From NCBI GenBank assembly GCA_022841905.1, contig JALHQO010000005.1, positions 186,001-250,000 on the forward strand: a stretch of 64,000 bases of DNA, written 5' to 3'. The stretch's first letter is position 1. Every line of letters starts with the position of its first letter. This DNA comes from Hyphomonadaceae bacterium. Lineage in GTDB: Bacteria > Pseudomonadota > Alphaproteobacteria > Caulobacterales > Aquidulcibacteraceae. Below, piece after piece: positions 18,375-26,842 of this stretch. A program made the translations under genes and the position numbers. A model generated the notes under the pieces. The model worked only from the letters and a program-made list of their open reading frames with translations. It had not been told where the DNA came from and did no database searches.

Positions 18375-20096
18375 ATGCTGGCAAACATTCGCCGCGCAGG
18401 CCTTGGCCTGTGCATACTGATACTCGCCGCCTGCGCGGCATCATCACCAACACCCAATGTCGCTGAGCGCGACGAACGCGGGCGCGTTGACGATCAGATC
18501 GCGCCACCGCCGCCTCCACCCCCGCCGCCCGCGCCGATGGCGGCTGAGCAGCGCGCGTTTGGCGTCGCCGGCCGGGCTCAAGGCGGCACGCTGGCGCAAA
18601 TGTCGCCGCAACCGATGCCGGGCGACATCGACCGCGAAAACTATGAGGATTTCGACGCCAATCCGATCCGCGTTGTCGCCGAAGATCCAGTTTCGACCTT
18701 CTCGATCGATGTCGACAGCGCCTCCTATTCCAATGTCCGCCGCTTCCTCACCGAGGGCCGGCTGCCGCCGCGCGACGCGGTGCGCACCGAGGAGCTGATC
18801 AACTATTTCCGCTACGACTATCCGTTGCCGCGCGATCGCTCGGCGCCCTTCTCCACCAACGTCACCGTCGCGCCCTCGCCTTGGGCTGAGGGCCGACAAC
18901 TCGTCCATATCGGCCTGCAAGGCTACAACATCGTGCCGCGCGAACGCCCGCCGTTGAACCTCGTGCTGCTGCTTGATGTCTCAGGCTCGATGAGCGCGCC
19001 AAACAAGCTGCCGCTGCTGCAACAAAGCTTCCGCATGCTGATCGATCAGCTGAACGCGCGCGATCGCGTGTCGATCGTCGTCTATGCCGGCGCGGCCGGC
19101 ACCGTGCTTGAACCCACGCCCGGCAACGAACGCAACCGCATCCTGGCGGCTTTGGATTCGCTACAGCCCGGCGGCTCGACGGCAGGCGCGGAAGGCTTGC
19201 GCCAAGCCTACGCTTTGGCCGAGCAGAACTTCAACGCCAACAGCGTCAACCGCGTCATCATCGGCACTGACGGCGATTTCAATGTCGGCATCGCCGATCC
19301 TGAGCAGTTGCAGGATTTCGTCGAGCGCAAGCGCGAGACGGGGATTTATCTCTCGGTGTTCGGCTTCGGCGGCGGCAATTATAACGACGCGCTGATGCAG
19401 CGCCTGGCGCAAAACGGCAACGGCGTCGCTGTCTATATCGATACGCTGAACGAAGCCCGCCGCGTGCTGCGCGACGAGATGGCCTCGAACCTCTTCACCA
19501 TCGCCAATGACGTGAAGATCCAGGTCGAGTTCAATCCCGCCCGCGTCGCCGAATATCGCTTGATCGGCTACGAGACCCGCATGTTGAACCGCGAGGATTT
19601 CAACAACGACGCCGTCGACGCCGGCGAAATCGGGGCCGGCCACTCGGTGACGGCGATCTATGAAATCACGCCGGTTGGCGGGCCGACCTTCATCGATCCG
19701 CTGCGCTACCAACAGCGGCCGCAAGCCACGGGCACAGGCAGCGAGATCGCCTTCCTGCGCATCCGCTACAAGCTGCCCGGCGAAGACGACTCGCGCCTGA
19801 TTGAGCGGCCGATCACCAATAGCGACGCGGTCTCCGATATCGCGCGCGCATCAGAATCGGCGCGTTGGGCCACGGCTGTCGCTGGCTACGGCCAGCTGCT
19901 GCGGGGCGATCCGTTCGTGGGCCAAGACTACGGTTTCGACGACGTGATCCGGCTCGCACAAGGCGCGCGCGGCAGCGACGAATTCGGCTGGCGCGCCGAA
20001 TTCCTCCAACTCGCCCGCGCCGCCGAAACCGCCAACGCCCTCAATCCGCTGCCACGGCAACCGATGCCGGAACGGCGTCCCGTTACGGGCAGATAG
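18375..20096 (+). CDS. VWA domain lipoprotein (YfbK-like)
   Basis: A 573-residue cell-envelope protein. The lipoprotein signal ends at LILAAC, followed by a polyproline stretch of nine prolines. A von Willebrand-type domain then carries the MIDAS motif LLLDVSGSMS, with the second metal ligand region at IGTDGDFNVG. The flanking VSTFSIDVDSASYSNVRRFL and C-terminal VTAIYEITPVG blocks are those of the YfbK-like group (VWA with an N-terminal helper and DUF3520-type C-terminal domain). ATG at 18375 is preferred because GGGAGGGA lies 6 bp upstream. The partner ligand is unknown. Confidence 0.9.
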   Translation: MLANIRRAGLGLCILILAACAASSPTPNVAERDERGRVDDQIAPPPPPPPPPAPMAAEQRAFGVAGRAQGGTLAQMSPQPMPGDIDRENYEDFDANPIRVVAEDPVSTFSIDVDSASYSNVRRFLTEGRLPPRDAVRTEELINYFRYDYPLPRDRSAPFSTNVTVAPSPWAEGRQLVHIGLQGYNIVPRERPPLNLVLLLDVSGSMSAPNKLPLLQQSFRMLIDQLNARDRVSIVVYAGAAGTVLEPTPGNERNRILAALDSLQPGGSTAGAEGLRQAYALAEQNFNANSVNRVIIGTDGDFNVGIADPEQLQDFVERKRETGIYLSVFGFGGGNYNDALMQRLAQNGNGVAVYIDTLNEARRVLRDEMASNLFTIANDVKIQVEFNPARVAEYRLIGYETRMLNREDFNNDAVDAGEIGAGHSVTAIYEITPVGGPTFIDPLRYQQRPQATGTGSEIAFLRIRYKLPGEDDSRLIERPITNSDAVSDIARASESARWATAVAGYGQLLRGDPFVGQDYGFDDVIRLAQGARGSDEFGWRAEFLQLARAAETANALNPLPRQPMPERRPVTGR

Positions 20097-20103
20097 CGTC
20101 ACG

Positions 20104-20134
20104 CGTGGGGTGCGGGCATCGCCTGCACCCCACG
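20104..20134. terminator. Bidirectional stem-loop between the VWA and GIY-YIG-like genes
   Basis: CGTGGGGTGC (20104-20113) pairs perfectly with GCACCCCACG (20125-20134) around an 11-nt loop. It lies between two convergent stops and lacks a T-run. Confidence 0.6.
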
Positions 20135-20144
20135 CTCACGCACC

Positions 20145-20528
20145 TCACGCCGCCCAGACCAACCTTACGCCGGCTTCCGCCGCCGCTTCGGTGAGTTCTG
20201 CGTCGAGAACCGGGCCGTTCATGACCGGCTTCAGGGCTTGGCAGAGATCGGACTCCACGTATTCGCGCGCGTCGCGCTCATCGGATTCGTGGATCAGGAT
20301 GTGAGTCGCGCCCAGGAGTTGGGCTTCGGGCCATTGTTCGTGCGCGGCGAGGCGCTTTTCGAGATTGCCGGTGCGCGAGATGAAGAGCGGCGTCCAGCCG
20401 CGGCCGGCCGGGCCGGGACGTGCGAAGCAATAAACGCCAGGCGCGTTCTCAAACTCAGCGTTGGGGCGGTGCACCTTGAACCGGTGCAAACGACCTGAAA
20501 AACCACGGAAAATTGCTTCGCTCATCAT
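20145..20528 (-). CDS. GIY-YIG-like domain protein, degenerate
   Basis: Small 127-residue protein. The core reads APGVYCFARP, then after about ten residues TPLFISRTGNLEKRLAAH, then GATHILIHESDERDAREYVESDLCQALKPVMN. The spacing and ending match the GIY-YIG nuclease fold (GxY ... YxGxTxDLxxRL ... ExxLxxxLxPxxN), but the second Y-I-G becomes F-I-S. The arginine, the late acidic residues and the terminal asparagine are retained. It may be a nuclease relative or a catalytically altered nucleic-acid-binding protein. A double ATG (20528 and 20525) starts the frame. Divergent from zur. Confidence 0.6.
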   Translation of the reverse strand: MMSEAIFRGFSGRLHRFKVHRPNAEFENAPGVYCFARPGPAGRGWTPLFISRTGNLEKRLAAHEQWPEAQLLGATHILIHESDERDAREYVESDLCQALKPVMNGPVLDAELTEAAAEAGVRLVWAA

Positions 20529-20663
20529 CGCCCCTCATCGTCGTTCGCTCTATGTTCTTAGTGATACGTGAGTCGGATGTTCTTGTAAAGTTCTGTTGCG
20601 ACCCCGATCTCAAATTCCCCGCTTGCCCGCCCCATCTTTCGCGTGAGCGCCCATCCTGCGATC

Positions 20664-21131
20664 ATGAGTCCAATGTCACACCCTCACGGCGCCGCTGAGC
20701 GGGCCGAACACATTGCTGAAGCGGAACGGCGTTGCGCGGCGGCGAACGAGAGCCTGACGCCGCTGCGCCGGCGCGTGCTCGAATTGCTGTTCGACAATCA
20801 CGGGCCGGCGAAGGCCTACGATCTGCTGCCGTTGATCGATAGCGAGAAGCAGGCCAAGCCGCCGACGATTTATCGCGCGCTCGACTTTCTCGTGCGCATG
20901 GGTTTGGCGCATCGCATCGAGAGCTTGAACGCGTTCGTGGCGTGCGATGTTGGCGCGTGCGCGCGCTCGACGATTTTTCTTATCTGCGAAAAGTGCGGCG
21001 GCGCTGAAGAGTTCGACGCCGGCCACGCGCTCGTCGATCTCTCGGAAGCGGCGAAGAAGGACGGCTTTGCCATCAACCGCACCATGATCGAAGCGAGCGG
21101 CGTCTGCGGCGCGTGCCAAGCGGCGGCATGA
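20664..21131 (+). CDS. Fur family transcriptional regulator, Zur-like
   Basis: A 155-residue Fur-superfamily repressor. The N-terminal winged helix (LTPLRRRVLELLFDNHGPAKAYDLLPLI, then KPPTIYRALDFLVRMGLAHRIES) follows Zur closely. The structural zinc site is two CxxC pairs, CEKCG and CGAC. The sensor site looks altered: where Zur has a conserved histidine between the FVxC cysteine and the first CxxC, this protein has CDVGACARS. It probably controls zinc uptake or ribosomal-protein paralogs; targets are not in the window. Starts at 20643 (GTG), 20664 or 20673 are possible. The stop overlaps the next gene's ATG (ATGA). Confidence 0.82.
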   Translation: MSPMSHPHGAAERAEHIAEAERRCAAANESLTPLRRRVLELLFDNHGPAKAYDLLPLIDSEKQAKPPTIYRALDFLVRMGLAHRIESLNAFVACDVGACARSTIFLICEKCGGAEEFDAGHALVDLSEAAKKDGFAINRTMIEASGVCGACQAAA

Positions 21132-22057
21132 GCCATCCGGCGCCCCTGCCCGCGCCGCTCTATCAGGGCAGCGTCAACACCTGGGAGTGCGACGAGGGCG
21201 GACACTTGAACGTCCGCTTTCATCTCGAACGCGCGATGATTGGGCTCGCACACATGGCGCGCGCGCTCGAAATGCCGCGCGCCTTCATCGCCGCCGCCGG
21301 CGCGACGCTCGTGCCGCGCGAGGCGCACATCCGGTTTCTGCGAGAAGCGCTGCCCGGCGCGCCGCTCACCATGCATGGCGGCGTCGTGCAGATGGATGAG
21401 AGCGAAGCCACTCTTTGCCTCGACATGCGCCATGGCGAAGGCGCGCCCGCTTCGTGCTTCACGTTCCGCGTAGCGCACGCTGAGACACGCCAGTTCCGCG
21501 CTTTTCCGTGGTCCGAGCGCACGCGCGAGGCGGGCAAGCGTTTGGCCTGCGAACTGCCGGCGCACGCCGCGCCACGCTCGATCGATCTGAGCAAACCACC
21601 CAGCGTCATCACACGCCAGGCCGCGATCGATGCAGGCGCCGCACGCATCGGCGGCGCGCTAGTGAGCCCCGATCAATGCGATGCGTTCGGCCGCTTGCGC
21701 GGCGAGCATTTCGTCGGCCGCATTTCAGACTCGGTGCCGAACCTGCTAGCGCAGTGGCGGCGCGAAGCGGGCGAAGCGAACGGCGCAACCCCCGCGGGCG
21801 CCGTGGTCGAAGCGCGCATGGTCTTTCGCCGCTTACCGCGCGCGGGGCAATTAATCGAAGTGCATTCAGGGCTGGTCGAAGTCGGCGAAAAAACGATCCG
21901 CTTGGTCCACTGGATCGTCGATCCGGAAAGCGGCAACGCGTGGGCCAGCATGGAAGCGCTGGCGCTCACCTTCGACACCACCACCCGCAAAACCATCACG
22001 CCGAGTGCTGAGGCGCGGGCAAGGATGGAGGGGCGGGTGGTGAAGCTGGCGGTGTGA
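21128..22057 (+). CDS. Acyl-CoA thioesterase-like protein (double hotdog)
   Basis: A 309-residue protein that reads as two hotdog repeats. The first holds SVNTWECDEGGHLNVRFHLERAMIGLAHMA and the second SPDQCDAFGRLRGEHFVGRISDSVPNLLAQW; both show the Asp/Gly-His-Leu or Asp-x-x-Gly-x-Leu loop that precedes the central helix in 4HBT-type thioesterases. Such enzymes hydrolyse acyl-CoA thioesters in the cytoplasm. ATG at 21128 overlaps the zur stop by ATGA, so the two are coupled. A link to zinc control is implied by that coupling but is not expected from the enzyme family. Confidence 0.72.
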   Translation: MSHPAPLPAPLYQGSVNTWECDEGGHLNVRFHLERAMIGLAHMARALEMPRAFIAAAGATLVPREAHIRFLREALPGAPLTMHGGVVQMDESEATLCLDMRHGEGAPASCFTFRVAHAETRQFRAFPWSERTREAGKRLACELPAHAAPRSIDLSKPPSVITRQAAIDAGAARIGGALVSPDQCDAFGRLRGEHFVGRISDSVPNLLAQWRREAGEANGATPAGAVVEARMVFRRLPRAGQLIEVHSGLVEVGEKTIRLVHWIVDPESGNAWASMEALALTFDTTTRKTITPSAEARARMEGRVVKLAV

Positions 22058-22132
22058 TTGGGGATTGGGTTTTCGGGATTGGGGATTAAGCAAAACGCCA
22101 ATCGCTAACCCCCAATCCCAAATCCCCAACAC
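22058..22132. repeat. G/T-rich inverted repeat between convergent genes
   Basis: Three GGGATTGGGG-like units on the plus strand (22058-22089) are followed after a short spacer by their complement (CCCCCAATCCCAAATCCCC, about 22109-22127). The whole 75 bp can fold into one long imperfect hairpin. It lies between the thioesterase and hydrolase stops and probably ends transcription both ways. Confidence 0.6.
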
Positions 22133-23095
22133 CTATTCCATCCCATGATACTTGCGCCCCGCTTGCGCCAGCAGCGCTGCGCTTTCGATGGCCGAGCGGG
22201 CGCGGTCGGGGCGTTCCATCGGCAGGAAGTGGCTGGCGCCTTCGACGGTGGCGAGGCGTGAATCTGGCTTGATAGATGCAATTCTGTGCATCGCCGCTTC
22301 GCTAATGGTGGAGTGTTTCTCGCCGCGCAGCAGCACCAGCGGATCGGTGACACGCTGCAGCGCGCTCCACGGATCGTGACGCTGTGCGCAATAGGTTGCG
22401 GCTTCGAAGGCGGGGCGGCAGGCGAGCTTGAAGCCGCCGGCGCCATCCTCGATGAGGCCGTCGCCAACATAGTCCGCGACCATCTCGGGCGGAAAATTCT
22501 TGAACACGCCGCGCTGCGCAAACGCCTGTGTCGCGCTTTCCTTATCGGTGAAGCTGCTGCGCCGTTTCGCTGCGCCGCGCGCAAGCGGCATGGTCATGCG
22601 CTGGATCATCGGGCCAAGCGGCAGCTGCACGAACGCATAGCCAGCCGCCGGCAGGATGACCGGCTCCAGCAACGCCAAGCCGCTGACCAAATCCGTGCGC
22701 TTGCCCGCCGTAAGCAAGCACACCGTGGCGCCCATCGAATGCCCCGCGAGCGTCACCGGCGCGGTGCAGCTCTGCTCGAGCACAGTGATGAGATCGTCGC
22801 GATGCCGGTTCCAGGATGCATAGCCGAACGTCGGCGCCGGCAGCGTCGTCAGCCCGTGCCCACGCCCATCGAGCGCCCAGACATGAAAACGCTCACCCAG
22901 CGGCGCGAGCAGCGACCGATAAGTGCGCGCGTTAAAGCCGGTGGCGTGCAGGAACACGATGTCCGGGTTCGGCGTCACGGCGCCAAAGGCGATGCCGGCC
23001 ATGCGGCCGTCGCGAAGATCGAAACTGAGGCGGCGGAAATTTTGAGCGGCGTCGTTCACAGCGGCAGGCAGTAAGGCAGTCGGACGATAAGGCAA
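22133..23095 (-). CDS. Alpha/beta hydrolase
   Basis: A 320-residue cytoplasmic alpha/beta hydrolase. The oxyanion/N-terminal strand is IVFLHATGFNARTYRSLL, then WALDGRGHGLTTLP, the nucleophile elbow GHSMGATVCLL (Ser-120), and the C-terminal histidine loop VEGASHFLPMERPD. A short cap domain lies between. The arrangement matches hydrolases acting on esters or C-C bonds; the substrate is not evident. The start is TTG at 23095 with an excellent AGGAGGAGG six bases upstream; an in-frame GTG at 23059 is the alternative. Downstream of DUF4197 on the same strand, separated by a 46-bp C/T-rich gap. Confidence 0.85.
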   Translation of the reverse strand: MPYRPTALLPAAVNDAAQNFRRLSFDLRDGRMAGIAFGAVTPNPDIVFLHATGFNARTYRSLLAPLGERFHVWALDGRGHGLTTLPAPTFGYASWNRHRDDLITVLEQSCTAPVTLAGHSMGATVCLLTAGKRTDLVSGLALLEPVILPAAGYAFVQLPLGPMIQRMTMPLARGAAKRRSSFTDKESATQAFAQRGVFKNFPPEMVADYVGDGLIEDGAGGFKLACRPAFEAATYCAQRHDPWSALQRVTDPLVLLRGEKHSTISEAAMHRIASIKPDSRLATVEGASHFLPMERPDRARSAIESAALLAQAGRKYHGME

Positions 23096-23141
23096 CCGAT
23101 TCCTCCTCCTGCCCTACTGCCTCACCGCCCTATTCCCCTAG

Positions 23142-23831
23142 TCAACCAAACACCCGCCGCAAGATATCCGTCGTCCGCCGCCATGGATCGCGGCGGATGG
23201 CGCGTTCTTCTTCGGCGATAAAATGGAAGCAGCCGTCGAGCGCCTTGGCGGTCGAAAAGCTGATGATCTCGCTGCGCAGATCGGTGGTCATGCTGGCGAG
23301 GCCAACCTCGCGCAACGCCGAGCGCAACAGCGTAAATGCGCCCGACTGCGTCAGCGCTTCCGTCATCGGCGGACGCAACATGGAGGTGAGACGCGTGGAT
23401 GTGCGTCCGCGCAGATATTGCGTTGCGCTGTCGTCGCCGCCGCGGACGATGTCGATCGCATCGCCGATAGTTATGGTGCGGACGGCGTTGGCGAACAGCC
23501 GCCCTGCTTCCGGCATCGTGCGTTCGGCAGCGCGATTCAAACTGCGCTGCAAATCGTCGAGCGGCGCCGACATGCCAAAGCCGGCGAGCGTTCGTTGGGT
23601 CTGGCCGAGTATGCCGGGCAGCGGAATGCGCACGGCGGGGTTGCCCCAGAACGCCTCCGGCTGCGCCAGACGCGTGGTGGCGTTGAGCGCCGCAAGACCC
23701 ATCGCGTCGCGAATGCCGGTGCGGGCGTCGGCCTGCGTTAGGCCATCGAGCAGCGGCGTCTGCGCGAACGCGGGCGAGGCAACCGAAGCGCCGAGCAATG
23801 CGATCAGGGTGCGGCGGGAGTGATTCTGCAT
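23142..23831 (-). CDS. DUF4197 domain protein, secreted
   Basis: A 229-residue protein with an N-terminal signal (MQNHSRRTLIALLGASVASPAFA, twin-arginine-like) and a DUF4197 domain over the rest. Characteristic stretches are LTQADARTGIRDAMGLAALNAT, AVRIPLPGILGQTQRTL, AVRTITIGDAIDIVRGGDDSATQYLR and a closing DGCFHFIAEEERAIRRDP. The family is periplasmic or outer-membrane-associated and uncharacterised. ATG at 23831 is preferred over the upstream extension, which would run into the repeat at 23852. Confidence 0.85.
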   Translation of the reverse strand: MQNHSRRTLIALLGASVASPAFAQTPLLDGLTQADARTGIRDAMGLAALNATTRLAQPEAFWGNPAVRIPLPGILGQTQRTLAGFGMSAPLDDLQRSLNRAAERTMPEAGRLFANAVRTITIGDAIDIVRGGDDSATQYLRGRTSTRLTSMLRPPMTEALTQSGAFTLLRSALREVGLASMTTDLRSEIISFSTAKALDGCFHFIAEEERAIRRDPWRRTTDILRRVFG

Positions 23832-23851
23832 AGATCCAGTGTAGCGCACTC

Positions 23852-23915
23852 GGACCGCGGGCCTTTGGGCCCGCCTTGCCCAGCTCAAACGCGGGCCTGA
23901 AGGCCCGCGCTCCAA
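23852..23915. repeat. REP-like double-hairpin repeat, copy 2
   Basis: GCGGGCC-TTT-GGGCCCGC (23857-23874) is followed by a second palindrome starting at 23891. Bases 23891-23915 are identical to 3284-3308 in the groES-groEL spacer. It lies between the divergent DUF4197 and hemolysin III genes. Confidence 0.7.
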
Positions 23916-23954
23916 TGCGTCACACTCCGTCACCAACTTTTATCGCCGCGGCCC

Positions 23955-24653
23955 ATGACAGCGCCGCCCGAACACGCCATTGTTTCGCCCATGACGCTTT
24001 CGAACCTCATTCCCGAACTTCACTACCCGTCCCGGCTCGAAAAGCTGGTGGACGGCTGGGTGCATGGCGTGGCGTTCGCGCTCTTCACCTTCGCTGTGGT
24101 TGCGGCCCTGGGCCTAGCGATCTGGCAAGGCGGCCTCGGCATGGCGGCGGCGATCTCGGTTTACGCCATTTGCGTGATGACCATGATCGGCTGCTCGATG
24201 GCCTATAATCTGGCCGAGAATTCGAAGCGCAAATCGCTGCTGCGCCGCTTCGACCACGCCGCCATCTTCCTGATGATCGCCGGCACCTACACGCCCTTCA
24301 CCACCATCCGCTTCGACGGCGCCTGGGCGATCTCGATGACGACGATCATATGGGCCCTCGCCATTGTCGGCGCCGCAGGCAAACTCTTCCTGCCAGATAT
24401 CGGCAAAAAGATCTGGATCGCGTTTTACGTGCTGATGGGCTGGCTCGTGGTCGCGGCGATGGGGCCGATGATCGAAGGCGTGCCACTCGCCGGCATCATC
24501 CTGCTCGCCATTGGCGGGCTACTCTACACGCTCGGCATCCCCTTCTACGTCTGGGAACGCCTGCCCTTCCGCCGCGCCATCTGGCACAGCTTCGTCATGG
24601 CGGCGGCCGGCGTGCACTATGCAGCGGTGCTGACCGGCGTGGTATTTGCCTAA
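23955..24653 (+). CDS. Hemolysin III / PAQR-type membrane protein
   Basis: An inner-membrane protein of about 220-232 residues with seven hydrophobic helices. It has the family signatures HYPSRLEKLVDGWVHGVAFA at the N-terminus, SMAYNLAENSKRKSLLRRFDHAAIFLMIAGTYTPF in the middle (Ser, His and Asp of the PAQR metal site), and a C-terminal FRRAIWHSFVMAAAGVHYAAV carrying two histidines. Members (YqfA/HlyIII) are homologues of progestin/adipoQ receptors; their bacterial role is unclear, and cytolysis is not established. Start could also be the ATG at 23991, which matches the family N-terminus better. Confidence 0.9.
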   Translation: MTAPPEHAIVSPMTLSNLIPELHYPSRLEKLVDGWVHGVAFALFTFAVVAALGLAIWQGGLGMAAAISVYAICVMTMIGCSMAYNLAENSKRKSLLRRFDHAAIFLMIAGTYTPFTTIRFDGAWAISMTTIIWALAIVGAAGKLFLPDIGKKIWIAFYVLMGWLVVAAMGPMIEGVPLAGIILLAIGGLLYTLGIPFYVWERLPFRRAIWHSFVMAAAGVHYAAVLTGVVFA

Positions 24654-24657
24654 GGCG

Positions 24658-24888
24658 CTAGCGCGTTACTTTGAGTTCTGACGCACGCTCAGCTTCTGCG
24701 ATAGCGGCAGCTAGATGCTCGCACTGTGCGACGCTTTCGAGGACTGACTGGGTAGCGATCGCCGCCCGCCCGCGCACGCACAACGACGCTGCTGCTGCCT
24801 CGGAGAAACTCGTCAGCCCACGGTCACCGCTAAGGACGCGCGTGGCGGAGAGGCCGCATTCAACACAAGACACTCGGTGGATCGGCAT
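24658..24888 (-). CDS. Possible small hypothetical protein
   Basis: A 76-codon frame from ATG at 24888, with an N-terminal VSCVECG pair of cysteines and a helical alanine-rich remainder. No ribosome binding site is obvious and no domain is recognised. It is the best reading of a stretch (24654-25064) that otherwise holds only the upstream region of the next gene. Confidence 0.3.
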   Translation of the reverse strand: MPIHRVSCVECGLSATRVLSGDRGLTSFSEAAAASLCVRGRAAIATQSVLESVAQCEHLAAAIAEAERASELKVTR

Positions 24889-25064
24889 GTGCTGAGCGTG
24901 CGCCGAGTCCGTGACGCCTCTAAGACTTCAGAGTTCCAGTTTCCACAAGCGCCGCGTCACGGTTTTATATCAGATTTGTGACACTCACTCCCGCATTTGG
25001 GGAGTCGGCGACGACGACGAGCGGTTCGCGCTATAAGCAGCGCAACCAGTCCGTGAGGCATGAC

Positions 25065-25319
25065 ATGTCCGAGAAGAAAGACCTCAAACGCGCAGCGCAA
25101 GACGTGTGGTCGCGCGTGAAAACGTTGCGCAGCGACCGCGGTAAGCTCTATTCGCCCGAGGATCTCGAAGCCTCGGCCGCTGAGCTCGCGCAGTGCGCGA
25201 CCGACCTGAAGCTCATCGCCAAACAAAAGAGCGCGCTCTCGGCAATGCCGGCAACACCGGCCAAAAAACCCAAGCCGGCCAAAAAGAGCAAGAAGCCCGC
25301 AGCTGAAGGCGACGCTTAA
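25065..25319 (+). CDS. Small lysine/alanine-rich hypothetical protein
   Basis: An 84-residue cytoplasmic protein. The first 60 residues look helical (DLKRAAQDVWSRVKTLRSDR, then PEDLEASAAELAQCATDL), and the last 25 form a lysine/proline/alanine tail (AKKPKPAKKSKKP) like those of histone H1-like or nucleic-acid-binding proteins. ATG at 25065 is chosen because the sequence upstream of it has no coding character. Function not assigned. Confidence 0.6.
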   Translation: MSEKKDLKRAAQDVWSRVKTLRSDRGKLYSPEDLEASAAELAQCATDLKLIAKQKSALSAMPATPAKKPKPAKKSKKPAAEGDA

Positions 25320-25412
25320 GCGCGCCGATCCCGCGCTTTGTCGCTGGTCGGAAACTCAGGTGCTGTTTTCAGAGGCGTTGGGTTCGCCTAACGTCTCCGC
25401 AAGGAGACGGTC

Positions 25413-26255
25413 ATGACCGAGCCAACTTGCTTCAAACTCAGCATCGAAGACAACGTCGCCCACATCGTGTTGAACCGGCCCGAGGCGTTTAACGCCATGC
25501 CGCGGGCGTTTTGGAATGAGCTGCCGGCGCTCGTGAACGACATCAATGACAACGCGCGCGCCCGCGTCATCGTCATTTCCTCCACCGGCAAACATTTCAG
25601 CGCCGGCATGGATATTTCCGTCTTCACCGATGGCGAGAGCATCACGACGAGCGGCGGCGATCAGTATTCGCGGGCCGAGGCGTTCCGCCAATTCGTGCTC
25701 ACGCTGCAGGGCACGTTCAACTGCCTCGACAATGCACGCATGCCGGTGATCGCGGCGATCCAGGGCGGCTGCATCGGCGCCGGCGTCGATATGACCAGCG
25801 CCTGCGATATCCGCTACGCCACCGAAGACGCGTTCTTCCAGATCGCCGAAATCAATATCGGCATGACCGCCGACGTCGGCACCTTCCCGCGCCTGTGCAA
25901 ACTGATCCCCGAAGGCTGGGTGCGCGAACTCGCCTATGCTGGTCGGCGCTTGCCTGCCGCCAAGGCGAAAGAGATCGGGTTGGTCAACGAGGTGTTTCCC
26001 ACGCACGAAGCGATGCTGGCGCACGCGATGGATCTCGCGGCGGAGATCGCCTCGAAAGCGCCGGTGGCCGTCGCCGGCTCCAAGCGCATGATCAATTACG
26101 CGCGCGACCATTCCATCGCCGACGGCCTCGACTACATCGCCACCTGGCAAGCCGGCATGTTCTCCCCACCCCACATGATGGAAGCGTTTGCTGCGAAGGC
26201 GCAAAAGCGCGATCCGGATTTTCCCGATTTGGCGCCGCTTAGAAAAAAGATGTGA
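25413..26255 (+). CDS. Delta(3,5)-delta(2,4)-dienoyl-CoA isomerase (ECH1-like crotonase)
   Basis: Crotonase-fold enzyme of 280 residues that shifts double bonds of 3,5-dienoyl-CoA during oxidation of unsaturated fatty acids with odd-numbered double bonds. Oxyanion-hole loops are KHFSAGMDISVF (60-71) and QGGCIGAGVDMTSACDIRYA (118-136). The three acidic residues known from mammalian ECH1 (Asp176, Glu196, Asp204 in rat) are matched by D126, E146 (IAEINIG) and D154 (MTADVG). That makes isomerase more likely than plain enoyl-CoA hydratase. AAGGAG lies just upstream of ATG at 25413. The pyrophosphatase gene follows. Confidence 0.85.
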   Translation: MTEPTCFKLSIEDNVAHIVLNRPEAFNAMPRAFWNELPALVNDINDNARARVIVISSTGKHFSAGMDISVFTDGESITTSGGDQYSRAEAFRQFVLTLQGTFNCLDNARMPVIAAIQGGCIGAGVDMTSACDIRYATEDAFFQIAEINIGMTADVGTFPRLCKLIPEGWVRELAYAGRRLPAAKAKEIGLVNEVFPTHEAMLAHAMDLAAEIASKAPVAVAGSKRMINYARDHSIADGLDYIATWQAGMFSPPHMMEAFAAKAQKRDPDFPDLAPLRKKM

Positions 26256-26317
26256 TGCCAGACAACGGGCCCCGGAATGACGGTGTTTTGTTTTCGTTGA
26301 CAGTGTAGAGCACGCCC

Positions 26318-26842
26318 ATGGACATCCGTTTCGTCTCCCCCGGCCGCAATCCGCCGCATGAGGTCAACGCCTTCGTCGAGATTCCGCAAGGGGGTCTGCC
26401 GGTGAAGTATGAGCTGGATCAGAAATCCGGCGCGCTCTTTGTCGATCGCTTCCTGCACACGTCGATGATGTATCCGAGCAATTACGGCTTCATCCCCGGC
26501 ACCATGGGCGAGGATGGTGATTCACTCGACATTCTGGTGGTGACGCCGATGCCGGTGGTCGCCGGCTGCGTGATCCGTTCTCGCCCCGTGGGCGTGCTGT
26601 TGATGGACGATGAAAAGGGCGTCGATGAAAAAATCCTCGCCGTGCCCGTCGATGCACTGAACCCGTTCTACAAGGACGTGAAGACCTACGAAGATTTGCC
26701 GCCGCTGCTGGTGCAGCAGATCGCTCACTTCTTCACGCACTACAAAGATCTGGAGCCCGGCAAAATGGCCAGCGTCGGCGAATGGGCCGGGATCGATGTC
26801 GCGCACGAGCGCATCATGCTGGCGGTGCAGCGCGCGAAATGA
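26318..26842 (+). CDS. ppa: Inorganic pyrophosphatase
   Basis: Family I soluble pyrophosphatase, 174 residues, the standard bacterial length; it hydrolyses PPi to two phosphates and pulls biosynthetic reactions forward. Recognisable are FVEIPQGGLPVKYELDQ, the FLHTSMMYPSNYGFIPGT strand, and the metal-binding motif EDGDSLDILVV with D66, D68 and D71; the usual DGDPLD has Ser in place of Pro. Further metal and phosphate residues lie in DEKILAVPVD and HFFTHYKDLEPGK. ATG at 26318. Its stop overlaps the start of the next small gene by ATGA. Confidence 0.97.
   Translation: MDIRFVSPGRNPPHEVNAFVEIPQGGLPVKYELDQKSGALFVDRFLHTSMMYPSNYGFIPGTMGEDGDSLDILVVTPMPVVAGCVIRSRPVGVLLMDDEKGVDEKILAVPVDALNPFYKDVKTYEDLPPLLVQQIAHFFTHYKDLEPGKMASVGEWAGIDVAHERIMLAVQRAK

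Noticed and set aside
24671..24895. A 74-codon plus-strand frame after hemolysin III
   Set aside because: The opposite-strand frame has better protein character; neither is certain, and only the minus-strand one is listed at low confidence.
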